From Elusimicrobiota bacterium (lineage in GTDB: Bacteria > Elusimicrobiota > Elusimicrobia > FEN-1173), in the NCBI GenBank assembly GCA_016706425.1, contig JADJJR010000001.1, positions 1,674,001 through 1,738,000 of the forward strand: 64,000 nt of DNA, in the 5' to 3' direction. Positions 51,301 through 60,138 of the stretch are shown here, in pieces. The translations under genes and the position numbers were made by a program. The notes under the pieces are model-generated. The model was not told the origin of the DNA, did no database searches, and worked only from the letters and a program-made list of their open reading frames with translations. Numbering within the stretch: position 1 is the first letter of the stretch; every line of letters begins with the position of its first letter.

Positions 51301-52797
51301 GTGGACACAACGCGCGCGCTGATCGGCCGAACCCTGGTGTTCGGAATCCCCGGCCCCACCGTGACCGACGCGGACAAACGCCTCTTCCGGGACACGGGCG
51401 CCTCCGGACTCATCCTTTACCGCATCAATTACCGCTCCCCCGCGCAAATCCGCGCCTTGATCCGCGACCTGGAAGAAGCCGTGGAACGGCGTCTGTTGGT
51501 CACCGTCGACCACGAGGGCGGCCGCGTCGTCATGTTCGGCGGAGGGGTGACCGTTTTCCCCGACAATTTGGCCTTCGGAAACGCCGGGCGGGCGGATTGG
51601 GCGCGGGCCGAAGGGCGCGTGGAGGGCCGGGAGCTCCGCCGGCTGGGGATCGACGTGAACTTTTCCCCCACCGTCGACGTGTTGACGGACGCCTTCAGCC
51701 CCAACATCGGCATCCGCTCCTACGGCCGCGACCCGCGCCGCGTCGGGGCCCTGGCCGCCGCCCGCATCCGGGCCCTTCAGGCCGAGGGCGTGAGCGCCTG
51801 CGCCAAACACTTTCCCGGTTTGGGCCCGGCCACCCGGGACCCCCATCTCGACCTTCCCGTCATCGACACGGGCTGGGCGGAGCTCCGCCGTCGTCCCCTC
51901 GCGCCTTTTCGGGCCGCCCTGCGCGCGGGGGTCGATCTGGTCATGACCTCCCACCCGCTCTACCCCCGCCTCACGGGCGGCGAGCGGATTCCGGTCACTT
52001 TTTCCAGACGGTTAACGCACGATCTCCTGCGAAGCGAATTGGGGTTCCGCGGCGTGATCGCTTCGGACGATTTGGAAATGGGCGCTCTCAAGCGGTTCGG
52101 CGGTCCCGGCCCTTCGGCCGTCCGCGCCGCCCGCGCCGGCCACGACCTCCTCCTCTGCTGCCACCGGGCGGGTTGGCAACGGAACGTTTATTCCTCGCTC
52201 GCCGCGGCGCTGCGGTCCGGGGAGATCAAAACCGCCGATCTGGAAAGGTCCGTTGGGCGGATCGACGCCCTCCGGGGCGCCCATCGTCCGCGCTTCGCCC
52301 CCGGCACGCCCCGCCCGGAGCGGGGCGGCGTCGCCCTGGCGGACCGTGTGGCACGGGCCGGGCTCCGAACACGGCCCGGGCGCGCGCCCTTGCCGGTGCC
52401 CGCGACATCAAGAACACTGATCCTGTTCCCTCGGCTGCGCCCCCTGGCGAAAAATATTTTCATTGAATCCGAACTGCAAAACCCGGCGGATCTCTTTCCC
52501 CCCGCCCCCCGCCTTCGCCTTCTGCCCATCGATCCCGGCCGCGAAGACATCGCCCGCGCCCGCGCGGCGGCGAACCGGTCGGACGCCGTTGTTTTTTTCT
52601 GCTACGACGCGCACTTGCAACCCGGGAACCGCCGGTTGTTGAAAACCCTGGAGGCACTGGGCGTCCCCCTCGTGCTCGTGGCCCTTCGGGACCCTTACGA
52701 CATCGAATTCGCCCGCCCCGCGACCACCGTGGTCACGGCCACCGGATTCCGTCGATGCCAAGTCGCCGCCGCCCGGCGGGCGGTGTTCGGCCGGTGA
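51301..52797 (+). CDS. nagZ: Beta-N-acetylhexosaminidase, GH3 (NagZ)
   Basis: 498 residues from GTG at 51301 (GGAG six bases upstream). GH3 barrel with VDHEGGRV, GIDVNFSPTVDV, CAKHFPGLGPATRDPHLDLP (catalytic His/Asp loop) and SDDLEMGAL (nucleophile Asp). Unlike the one-domain enterobacterial enzyme it carries a second alpha/beta domain (from about 350), as in the Bacillus type, but has no signal peptide, so it should act on muropeptides in the cytoplasm. Overlaps the kinase start (GTGA). Confidence 0.93.
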   Translation: MDTTRALIGRTLVFGIPGPTVTDADKRLFRDTGASGLILYRINYRSPAQIRALIRDLEEAVERRLLVTVDHEGGRVVMFGGGVTVFPDNLAFGNAGRADWARAEGRVEGRELRRLGIDVNFSPTVDVLTDAFSPNIGIRSYGRDPRRVGALAAARIRALQAEGVSACAKHFPGLGPATRDPHLDLPVIDTGWAELRRRPLAPFRAALRAGVDLVMTSHPLYPRLTGGERIPVTFSRRLTHDLLRSELGFRGVIASDDLEMGALKRFGGPGPSAVRAARAGHDLLLCCHRAGWQRNVYSSLAAALRSGEIKTADLERSVGRIDALRGAHRPRFAPGTPRPERGGVALADRVARAGLRTRPGRAPLPVPATSRTLILFPRLRPLAKNIFIESELQNPADLFPPAPRLRLLPIDPGREDIARARAAANRSDAVVFFCYDAHLQPGNRRLLKTLEALGVPLVLVALRDPYDIEFARPATTVVTATGFRRCQVAAARRAVFGR

Positions 52798-53603
52798 CCC
52801 CCACGGTCATCGCCATCGACCGGGGCGGCAGCGCCCTGCGCCTGTTCGCCGCCCGCGGGGGCCGCGTCATCGCCCGATGGCGGGGGCCGACCCGCCCCCT
52901 CTCCGCTTTAAAGAACTGGCTCGAAACCTTTGGACGCCGGCGGGGATGGCCGCGGGCGGACCGATTGATCGTCGGGTCAAAAGGGATATGGACCCGGGCG
53001 GAACGCCGCGCCTGGGCGCGGCGATGGTCCGGTTCGGCGAAAAGCGTTTCGGTGTTTTCCGACGTGGAGCTGGGCCACCACGCGGTCCTGGGAACGCGCC
53101 CCGGCGTGACGCTCGTGGCGGGCACCGGCTCCATGGCGCTCAAGCGGGACGCCCGGGGCCGCTGGGTTCGGGCCGGGGGGTTGGGCCCCCGACGCGGGGA
53201 CGAAGGGTCCGGGTGGTGGATCGGGAGGGAATCTTTGATTCGCGCGGGGCGCGCCGTGCCCGCCGATCCGTCGCCGGCGGAGGTGCGCCGTGTCGCGGCC
53301 CGGGCCCGGCGCCTCTTGGCGGGCCGGTCCGCGCGGGCCCTGGGGCTGCAACAGGAAGCCGCCGAGCGCTTGGTGGCTTTGGTTTTGTCGGTGCGGCCCG
53401 AGCGGAGGCATCCGGTGGTGCTGACCGGCTCGCTGTTTGAAAATCGTTTGTTTCGAAGGCGGGTTGAAAAGGCCCTGCGCGAACGGGCGGGCTTATTTTG
53501 CCTACGGGCCGAGGAAAACCCGGCCCGGCGGGCCGCCGCGCGTCCCCGTCAGTTTCCGGCGGGCGCGCCCCCGTCGCTGCCCCGCCGGGGCGCCAGGAAA
53601 TAA
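52794..53603 (+). CDS. BadF/BadG-type sugar kinase, probable MurNAc/GlcNAc kinase (MurK)
   Basis: 269 residues from the GTG overlapping the nagZ stop. ASKHA-type ATPase: phosphate-1 region AIDRGGSALRLFAA, phosphate-2 VAGTGSMALKR, and the family signature GGLGPRRGDEGSGWWIGRE. Clostridial MurK belongs to this family and phosphorylates MurNAc and GlcNAc. Because MurQ needs MurNAc-6-P and no PTS gene is seen here, this is the obvious supplier. Its last 55 bp overlap the end of mltA tail to tail. Confidence 0.8.
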   Translation: MTPTVIAIDRGGSALRLFAARGGRVIARWRGPTRPLSALKNWLETFGRRRGWPRADRLIVGSKGIWTRAERRAWARRWSGSAKSVSVFSDVELGHHAVLGTRPGVTLVAGTGSMALKRDARGRWVRAGGLGPRRGDEGSGWWIGRESLIRAGRAVPADPSPAEVRRVAARARRLLAGRSARALGLQQEAAERLVALVLSVRPERRHPVVLTGSLFENRLFRRRVEKALRERAGLFCLRAEENPARRAAARPRQFPAGAPPSLPRRGARK

Positions 53604-54742
53604 AGGCGTCCCTTTTCCCAGAACGACACGGCGAATTTTTCCGCCTCGGGGCCGCCGCCCGCAAAAAAATCCACGCGCCCCGGGCCTTTGATGGCTCCGC
53701 CCTCATCCTGGTTGAGGATGTAACGGGCGACGGGAATGTCTTCGCGGGCTTCCATCCAGCCCAAGGCCCCCGCGGGGAAAAGGGAAAAATCCGTCGCCAC
53801 CGACCGCCCCCCCGTCAACGGGGCGTTGATCGATCCGAACACTTTCTCCCGATTGGCGCTTCGATCGATTTGAAAAAAAACGTACCGGGGATTGACGTTG
53901 AGATACGACTGGCGTTGGGGGCTTTTTTCCAAAAACGACACCATGGTTCGACGGCTGAACCGGCTCCCGGGCAACACACCGGTCGCGATCAAATTCCCGC
54001 CCACCGATTTGTAGGGATGGCCGTTGTTTCCCGCGTAGCGCACCCGCAGCCGCTCCCCGTTGGGCAACCGCAACCAACCCGATCCCTGAACCTGAAGGAA
54101 AAACACCTGCACCGGGTCGTCCGCCCAGGCGATTTCGAGACCGCGCCCCCGCAGAGCCCCCTTGGAATCGATTTCCTCCCGGGTGTGGTAAGGGCGGGTT
54201 CCGGCGGCCGAACGCCGCACGACGGTTTTGACCCCGCGCGCGGAGACGCGCTCCTCCAAATCGGGGGGACGCGCGTAGAGGGGGTATCGGTAGCGATCGG
54301 TTTTTTTGAGGGACGCGGGCAGTTCGTGTTCGTAGTAAGAGGAAAACACAACGGTCCGATCGGCGTCCGTGCCCGCGGACATGTAAACAATGAAATCGCG
54401 ACGAACGCGTTCCGTCAGGCCCAGGCCGAGTCCCGGCAGGTCGTCGGCCAGACGCCCGTAGGCGACGGCCAGTTCGGCGGCGGTGTAGGCGTCGGTTCCG
54501 AATAGGAAAATCCGATCGCCGGGTTGGCGGGCGTAAAAATCCACGCTGGCCCGAAGGGCGCGAGCCAGGGCCGGGCGCGGGGCGTCATCGGTCAACGCGG
54601 GCCAGGCCGCCGCCTCCAGCCGGACCAGCCCCCGGTCCGTCGGCGACGGCGCGAACGCCACGGGGCCCCCCCCTTTTTTTTCCACGGGTCCCAGGCACCC
54701 GGCCAGGGCAACGAGCGCCAGGGCGGCCGACCGGGAGCTCAC
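53549..54742 (-). CDS. mltA: Membrane-bound lytic murein transglycosylase A
   Basis: 397 residues from the GTG overlapping the previous stop (GTGA). Lipoprotein signal ALALVALAGC. MltA domain (FFLQVQGSGWLRLPNGERL, RVRYAGNNGHPYKSVGGNLI) and the 3D domain with the catalytic Asp (VARYILNQDEGGAIKGPGRV, then DFFAGGG). Cuts glycan strands, leaving 1,6-anhydroMurNAc ends, supplying substrate to the recycling genes next door. Confidence 0.93.
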   Translation of the reverse strand: MSSRSAALALVALAGCLGPVEKKGGGPVAFAPSPTDRGLVRLEAAAWPALTDDAPRPALARALRASVDFYARQPGDRIFLFGTDAYTAAELAVAYGRLADDLPGLGLGLTERVRRDFIVYMSAGTDADRTVVFSSYYEHELPASLKKTDRYRYPLYARPPDLEERVSARGVKTVVRRSAAGTRPYHTREEIDSKGALRGRGLEIAWADDPVQVFFLQVQGSGWLRLPNGERLRVRYAGNNGHPYKSVGGNLIATGVLPGSRFSRRTMVSFLEKSPQRQSYLNVNPRYVFFQIDRSANREKVFGSINAPLTGGRSVATDFSLFPAGALGWMEAREDIPVARYILNQDEGGAIKGPGRVDFFAGGGPEAEKFAVSFWEKGRLYFLAPRRGSDGGAPAGN

Positions 54743-55452
54743 GAGCGATCGAACTCCGCTTCCACGGTCGAGGCGTCCCACCGGACCACCGCGCGCTTCA
54801 AAAGACCGTCGCGGTTGAAGGTCAAGCGACCGACGATCGAAACCGGCCGTGATTCCGTGGTCACCCCGAACCGGTAGATCAAGGTTTCATCCTCCCCCAA
54901 AAAGACCTTCTCCCCGGGTTCCCCGAGCAAGAAAATCGTTCGGGTGAGGCTGGGCAATTCCGCTTCCACCGCGGGGGACAGACGGATCTTGGCCCGGGCC
55001 AGGCGTTTCATTTCGTAGACCGCCGCGTCTTTGGCTTGTTTGAAGGTTTCAACGAGGACATTGCGCGAGAACAGGAGAAGGAACGTTTCGGGAACTATGA
55101 TTTTTACCAATTTGCGTTCCCGGTAAGCCAAGTCCAGGGAGAGTCGATCAAGAGGGGGCGGAAGGGCGTCGGTCGAACGGTGAAGAAAGAATTCGTAGTG
55201 GTCGAGGGTGCCCTCTTCGGTGAGAGTTTCGCCCGCGGGGGGAGCGCCGATGAGGAAACGCGTGTCCTTTTGAAACAGCACCGGGGTGAGAAATTCGATC
55301 GTCAATGCCGCGCGACCGCCGATTAAAAAATGGCGGTCGAAATCCACCAACTGCCGTTTGACGTCCAGAAGCCGCAGGTAGACGCACCCGCTCAAAACCC
55401 CCAGGGCCGCGACCGCCGCGGCCAGGACCCCCGCGCGGGCGACGCGACTCAC
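54739..55452 (-). CDS. Lipoprotein of unknown function (237 aa)
   Basis: Lipoprotein signal peptide (VAALGVLSGC), then a mixed alpha/beta body (RQLVDFDRHFLIGGRAALTI, RLTFNRDGLLKRAVVRWD). I do not recognise a family. GTG start overlapping the pheT stop (GTGA) and its own stop overlapping mltA, so it links the translation operon to the cell-wall gene. Confidence 0.7.
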   Translation of the reverse strand: MSRVARAGVLAAAVAALGVLSGCVYLRLLDVKRQLVDFDRHFLIGGRAALTIEFLTPVLFQKDTRFLIGAPPAGETLTEEGTLDHYEFFLHRSTDALPPPLDRLSLDLAYRERKLVKIIVPETFLLLFSRNVLVETFKQAKDAAVYEMKRLARAKIRLSPAVEAELPSLTRTIFLLGEPGEKVFLGEDETLIYRFGVTTESRPVSIVGRLTFNRDGLLKRAVVRWDASTVEAEFDRS

Positions 55453-57836
55453 GGGGCGGCGTTGGCCTCCGACGCCCGCAATTCCGCTTGGAAGGTTTTC
55501 ACCATCCCCTGAATGACCCGGGCGTGGAGATCCTGGGCCTCGGCGTCGCTCAGGGTTTTATCGGCGTGGCGGAACGCGACGCGAAACGCCAGGCTCCGCC
55601 GACCGGCGAGCAGTCCCCCGCCGGTGAAAACGTCGAAAAGTTCCACGGATTCCGCCGCGGGGATTTCGCGATGGATCCAAAAAACGATCGAGGCCCAGGA
55701 CACCGCGTCCGGAAACACCAGGGAGAAGTCGCGCACCAAGGCCGGCTGACGGGAAAGGCCCGCGAAGGAAACCGCCGCGCGGGGCCCGGCGGCAGCGGCC
55801 GACAAATTCAGTTCCCCAACCCAGGTCTCCGGGGAGAGGCCCAACGCCTCCGCCGTCCGCGGGTGGACGCGACCGTAAACCCCGAGGCGGGTTTCCCCCA
55901 TCCAGACGGTTTGGGCTTCAACGGGATGAAGGAACGGGACATCCGGAGCGGCGAACCGCGCTCCGGCCAATCGAATGTCCTTCAAGTACGCTTTCGTCCA
56001 AGCCTTGGCGTCCCAAACATCCAGCGCCCGGGGGCGCCGGGACCAATGGTCCCCGTGGGAGCGGCCCACGGCCACCCAGGCCAGGTGATCGGCCTCTTCG
56101 ACGCCGGCCGGGCCGCGGTGGAACACCCGGGCGGTTTCGAACAGGCGGACCAGGCCGTTCCCGCGACGAAGATTTCCTTCCACCAAGGGCATCAAACCGG
56201 CCAGGAGCGACGGGCCAAGGCATTCGCCGGACAAAGAGAGGGGGTTGTCCACCTCCGCCGGGATTTCCGCGCCGGGGCCGGCCCATTTTTCCCAGAGCGC
56301 GCGGGGAATCAAGCCGGCGGTTTTGGCCTCCAAAAATCCCAACCCGACGAAGCGGGCCCGGGCCGCCAAGACAAGCCGCCGCAAAGGCGTGTCCCCCTGG
56401 GGGGCCATCGTGGCGCCGCGGACGCGCTCCGGCACGTGGTCCAAACCGATGGAACGGGCGATTTCCTCCGCCACGTCGGCCGTGTCGCGGACGTCGGCCC
56501 GATGCGGGGGACGTTTGACCTTTAGATTTTTCCCGGCGCCGGTTACGACAAACCCCAACGGGGCCAAAGCTTGTTTCACTTGAGACGCGGTGAGGGACGT
56601 CCCCACCAGCCCCGCCAGGCGATCCAACCGAACGTTCACCGGGGACGCGGCCTTGGCTTTTACCGCCACGATTTGATTTCCCGTGGCCCGACCGCCCGCC
56701 ATTTCCAAAATCAAGGCCGCCGCGCGGCGCGCCGCCAGGGCGGCCAGCACCGCGTCGGTTCCCCTTTCAAAACGGTAGGAGCTTTCGGTGGAAATGTTCA
56801 GGACCCGGCGGGTTCGGCGCACATCGGAAGGCGCGAACACGGCGCTTTCCAAAAGCAATTCCGTCGTCGCGTCGGACACGGCGGTCGGTTGGCCCCCCAT
56901 CACGCCGGCCGCGGCCACCGGGCGATCGGCGTCGGCGATCACCAGCAAACCCTCGACGGGACGGGTCACGCCGTCCAGGCACGCCAAGGTTTCCCCCGCC
57001 GCGCCGCGACGGACGACCACCCCGGCCCCCGCCAGGGTTTTGCGATCGAACGCGTGCAGGGGATGCCCCAGGTCGAGCAACACGAAATTCGTCACGTCCA
57101 CCACGTTATTGATGGACCGCAGGCCGCACCGTTCCAGGCGCAGGCGGAGCCAAAGGGGCGAAGGACCGATCCGAACGCCCTCGAGAACCCGGGCCGCGTA
57201 GTAACCGCAGGCGGCGTCCCGCACGGCGACCAAATCACGGCGCGCGGGCCCCGCGGCGGCGTGGGCCGCCGGCGTTTTCATTTTCCGGCCGAAGGCGGCC
57301 GCCAATTCGCGGGCGATGCCCCAATGGGAGAGCGCGTCCGGGCGGTTGGGGGTGACTTCGATTTCCAAAACGGTGTCGTCCAGGCCCAGCAGGTCGGTGA
57401 CGTTTTTCCCGAGCGGCGTGTCGCCGGGAAGTTCAAAGAGCCCGGCGTGGTCGTCCCCCAATCCCAATTCGCGGGCCGAACACATCATGCCGTGGGATTC
57501 GACGCCCCGCAGCGGACGCTTTTCGATGACGAAATCCCCGGGCAATCGGGCGCCCAGGCGCGCCAGGGGGTAAACCCCTCCGGCCCGGACGTTGGACGCG
57601 CCGCACACCACCGGGAAACGTTGTTCCCCATCGAAGACCGAGCACACTTTGAGTTTGTCGGCGTTGGGGTGTTTTTCCGCCGACTCCACCCGCGCGGACA
57701 CCACCCCCGACACGTCGCCGCCGACCCGTTGGTGGGAGGACACCTCGAAACCGCGCTTGAGAAGCGCCGCGGCCACGCGTTCCGGCGATTCTTTGATGTC
57801 CACGAAATCCCTCAACCACGCGAGCGAAAGCTTCAC
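55449..57836 (-). CDS. pheT: Phenylalanyl-tRNA synthetase beta subunit
   Basis: 795 residues, full length for the family: N-terminal region (SLAWLRDFVDI), EMAP/OB tRNA-binding domain (VESAEKHPNADKLKVCSVFD), B3/B4 editing domain, B5 (VRLDRLAGLVGTSLTASQVK, PPHRADVRDTADVAEEIARS), catalytic-like core and the C-terminal anticodon-binding FDX domain (VRDFSLVFPDAVSWASI). Pairs with PheS as an alpha2beta2 enzyme. GTG start overlapping the pheS stop. Confidence 0.96.
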   Translation of the reverse strand: MKLSLAWLRDFVDIKESPERVAAALLKRGFEVSSHQRVGGDVSGVVSARVESAEKHPNADKLKVCSVFDGEQRFPVVCGASNVRAGGVYPLARLGARLPGDFVIEKRPLRGVESHGMMCSARELGLGDDHAGLFELPGDTPLGKNVTDLLGLDDTVLEIEVTPNRPDALSHWGIARELAAAFGRKMKTPAAHAAAGPARRDLVAVRDAACGYYAARVLEGVRIGPSPLWLRLRLERCGLRSINNVVDVTNFVLLDLGHPLHAFDRKTLAGAGVVVRRGAAGETLACLDGVTRPVEGLLVIADADRPVAAAGVMGGQPTAVSDATTELLLESAVFAPSDVRRTRRVLNISTESSYRFERGTDAVLAALAARRAAALILEMAGGRATGNQIVAVKAKAASPVNVRLDRLAGLVGTSLTASQVKQALAPLGFVVTGAGKNLKVKRPPHRADVRDTADVAEEIARSIGLDHVPERVRGATMAPQGDTPLRRLVLAARARFVGLGFLEAKTAGLIPRALWEKWAGPGAEIPAEVDNPLSLSGECLGPSLLAGLMPLVEGNLRRGNGLVRLFETARVFHRGPAGVEEADHLAWVAVGRSHGDHWSRRPRALDVWDAKAWTKAYLKDIRLAGARFAAPDVPFLHPVEAQTVWMGETRLGVYGRVHPRTAEALGLSPETWVGELNLSAAAAGPRAAVSFAGLSRQPALVRDFSLVFPDAVSWASIVFWIHREIPAAESVELFDVFTGGGLLAGRRSLAFRVAFRHADKTLSDAEAQDLHARVIQGMVKTFQAELRASEANAAP

Positions 57837-58897
57837 GCGAAGGCCCCCAGAAAGCGGGTGTCGTTCTCATAAAAGAGCCGCATGTCGTCCACGCCGTATT
57901 TGAACATGGCCACCCGCTCGACCCCGATGCCGAAGGCCCAGCCGGAAAGGGCGTCGGCGTCGTAGCCGGCGGCGCGCAACACGTTGGGGTGGACCAGGCC
58001 CGATCCCAACATTTCCACCCACCCCGTCCCCTTGCACACCCGGCAGCCTTTTTGACCGCAGAGCGTGCAAGAAATATCCATTTCCAAACCGGGCTCGACG
58101 AACGGGAAGAAGGACGGACGGAAGCGCGTCCGCACCTCGGTTCCGGCGCCGCCGAACAACCGCTGCGCGAAGAGGGACAGAACGCCCTTCAAATCCCCCA
58201 GGGAAATGTCGGTGTCCACCGCCAGGCCCTCCACCTGGTGGAACACGTAGGAATGGGTGGCATCGACGTTCTCATGGCGGAAAACCCGCCCCGGCGCGAC
58301 GATGTACACCGGGGGTGGGTGGGACCGCATCCAGCGGATCTGAACGGGGGAGGTGTGGGTCCGCAACAGGAGCGGGCGGCCCGCTTCGTCTTTGTGATCC
58401 TTGAGGTAGAACGTGTCGTGGGCGTCGCGCGCCGGGTGATCGGGCGGGTGATTGAGGGCGGTGAAATTGTTGTCGTCGGTCTCTACTTCGGGCCCCTCCG
58501 CCACGGAAAAACCCAGACGGACGAAGATGTCGACGATTTCTTCTTGAACGCGGGTGAGGGGGTGAAGTCCGCCCCGGAGGAAGGGATCGCCCGGCAGGGT
58601 GAGGTCGAGCGGGGCGCGGGTGAGGGCGGCGTTCAACCGCGCCTCGTCCAAGTCTTTGCGTCGCCGCTGGAGCGTCTCTTCCAAGGCGTTTTTCAACTCG
58701 TTGGCGCGTCGCCCCACGTCCCGCCGTTCCTCGGGGGAAAGTCCGGGCAGGGCCGCCAGAAGAGCGGTCAACCGCCCGTCCTTGCGCCCCAAGTACTTCA
58801 AACGGAACGCTTCGAGGGCCTCCGGGGTGGACAGACCTTCCGCCTCGGACAGGCTTTCGGCTTTGAGCGCGTCGAGCTGTTCCAGTAGAGAGGTCAA
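57833..58897 (-). CDS. pheS: Phenylalanyl-tRNA synthetase alpha subunit
   Basis: 354 residues: N-terminal coiled coil, then class II core with motif 1 and 2 (LHPLTRVQEEIVDIFVRLGF, FRHENVDATHSYVFHQVEGL) and motif 3 (GWAFGIGVERVAMFKYGVDD). A CxxCGxxGCxxC cluster (CTLCGQKGCRVC) suggests a zinc site in the catalytic domain, seen in some bacterial PheS. Third step of the infC-rpmI-rplT-pheS-pheT operon. Confidence 0.96.
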   Translation of the reverse strand: MTSLLEQLDALKAESLSEAEGLSTPEALEAFRLKYLGRKDGRLTALLAALPGLSPEERRDVGRRANELKNALEETLQRRRKDLDEARLNAALTRAPLDLTLPGDPFLRGGLHPLTRVQEEIVDIFVRLGFSVAEGPEVETDDNNFTALNHPPDHPARDAHDTFYLKDHKDEAGRPLLLRTHTSPVQIRWMRSHPPPVYIVAPGRVFRHENVDATHSYVFHQVEGLAVDTDISLGDLKGVLSLFAQRLFGGAGTEVRTRFRPSFFPFVEPGLEMDISCTLCGQKGCRVCKGTGWVEMLGSGLVHPNVLRAAGYDADALSGWAFGIGVERVAMFKYGVDDMRLFYENDTRFLGAFA

Positions 58898-58930
58898 GGG
58901 AGAGCGTCCGGGGTGCCGGACGCGGACCGA

Positions 58931-59290
58931 CTATTTCGCCGTCGCGTTTTCCTTCGCCAGGGCCGTGAGTTTTTGGAAGGACGCCGGATCTTCCCCCGCC
59001 ATGTTGGCCAAGACCTTACGGTCGAGGACCACGCCGGCGTTTTTGAGGCCGGACACGAAACGGGAATAGCTCAGGCCGTCCTGCCGGGCCGCGGCGTTGA
59101 TCCGCTGAATCCAGGTGCCGCGAAAATCGCGTTTTTTCTGTTTGCGGCCGCGGTACATGTGACGCATGGACATTTCGAGGTGCTGAATGACCATGCGCCA
59201 ACGGTTTTTCTTGGTCGCGTAGGCGCCCTTCGCGCGACGGAACCATTTCTTCTTGCTTTGACGGGACGCGACGGTTGTTTTAACGCGCAT
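58931..59290 (-). CDS. rplT: 50S ribosomal protein bL20
   Basis: 119 residues, basic helical N-terminus (KKKWFRRAKGAYATKKNRWR, RKQKKRDFRGTWIQRINAAA) and globular C-terminus (LSYSRFVSGLKNAGVVLDRK). Early 23S rRNA assembly protein and, in several phyla, the autoregulator of this operon. Overlaps the end of rpmI by 11 bp. Confidence 0.97.
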   Translation of the reverse strand: MRVKTTVASRQSKKKWFRRAKGAYATKKNRWRMVIQHLEMSMRHMYRGRKQKKRDFRGTWIQRINAAARQDGLSYSRFVSGLKNAGVVLDRKVLANMAGEDPASFQKLTALAKENATAK

Positions 59291-59480
59291 AGGGCATCAG
59301 GGTCTTGATCATTTTGGTTTGGACATCGTTCAAAACGTTGTCCTTCCGGAAGCGCCGACGGCGGTTCGACGACATGCCGATGAGCAGGTGGCGTCGCCCC
59401 TGCGTCTGGTGCATGACTTTGCCGGTGCCGGTGACGCGAAATCGCTTTTTGGTGCCGCTGTGTGTCTTTATTTTGGGCAT
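59280..59480 (-). CDS. rpmI: 50S ribosomal protein bL35
   Basis: 66 residues, very basic (MPKIKTHSGTKKRFRVTGTG start, HLLIGMSSNRRRRF). Lies between infC and rplT in the order found across bacteria. Confidence 0.97.
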   Translation of the reverse strand: MPKIKTHSGTKKRFRVTGTGKVMHQTQGRRHLLIGMSSNRRRRFRKDNVLNDVQTKMIKTLMPYAR

Positions 59481-59497
59481 GTCCCTTCTCTTTTTGT

Positions 59498-60046
59498 TTA
59501 TTTCTTCTGCGGAGCCAACATCAAAATCATTCGGTTCCCGAACATGGTCGGCGCGCTTTCCACCGTGGCCGTCTCGCCGAGATTTTCTTTCAAGCGATCA
59601 ATGATCTTTCTGCCGAGGTCCTGGTGTTCCATCTCCCGGCCGCGGAACATCACGGTGATGCGCACCTTGTCGCGTCCGGCCAAGAACTTCTGGATCTGCC
59701 GGAACTTGGTATCGAAATCGTGTTCGCCGATACGCGGGCGGAAACGGACTTCCTTGACTTGGCCGCCCTTGGCGTGCTTGCGGGCCTCTTTTTTTTGTTT
59801 CTCCTTTTCGTAACGGTACTTGGAGAAATCGACGACTTTGCACACCGGCGGGTTGGCCTGCGGGGCCACTTCCACCAGATCTTTGCCGCGATCTTGCGCC
59901 GTCCGCAGGGCTTCGTCCAGATTTTTAACGCCCAATTGGGTGCCGTCTTCGTCGATCAGGCGCACCTGCTGAGCTCGAATTTGGTGGTTCACGCGTGGCC
60001 CGCCGCTGAAGCTGGACTGGGGCCGTTGAAAGGTTCGGGGGTAGAT
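59498..60046 (-). CDS. infC: Translation initiation factor IF-3, probable AUC start
   Basis: The conserved part runs from VNHQIRAQQVRLIDEDGTQL through VKEVRFRPRIGEHDFDTKFR to the end. A GTG at 59992 would leave no ribosome-binding site. Upstream in frame an ATC at 60046 lies eight bases after a perfect AGGAGG (60055..60060), giving a 182-residue protein with an N-terminal extension typical for IF-3. infC famously uses AUU or AUC starts so that IF-3 can repress its own translation. I therefore place the start at 60046. Confidence 0.9.
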   Translation of the reverse strand: MYPRTFQRPQSSFSGGPRVNHQIRAQQVRLIDEDGTQLGVKNLDEALRTAQDRGKDLVEVAPQANPPVCKVVDFSKYRYEKEKQKKEARKHAKGGQVKEVRFRPRIGEHDFDTKFRQIQKFLAGRDKVRITVMFRGREMEHQDLGRKIIDRLKENLGETATVESAPTMFGNRMILMLAPQKK

Positions 60047-60054
60047 GCTCGTTG

Positions 60055-60090
60055 CCTCCTAAAAAAAACAGAGGAGGGAACCCTCCTCCG
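60055..60090 (-). promoter_or_regulatory. Hairpin and U-tract immediately before the infC ribosome-binding site (attenuator)
   Basis: In minus sense GAGGAGG-GTTC-CCTCCTC (60088..60071) is followed by TGTTTTTTTT and then directly by AGGAGG, the infC Shine-Dalgarno. No promoter can fit between terminator and Shine-Dalgarno, so infC mRNA must read through the hairpin. The 3' arm CCTCCT can alternatively pair with AGGAGG, giving two mutually exclusive structures. Confidence 0.65.
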
Positions 60091-60138
60091 TCGTTGTAAA
60101 GCGAAGTGATTCTAACAGAAGGGCGATGCCGCTGTCAA

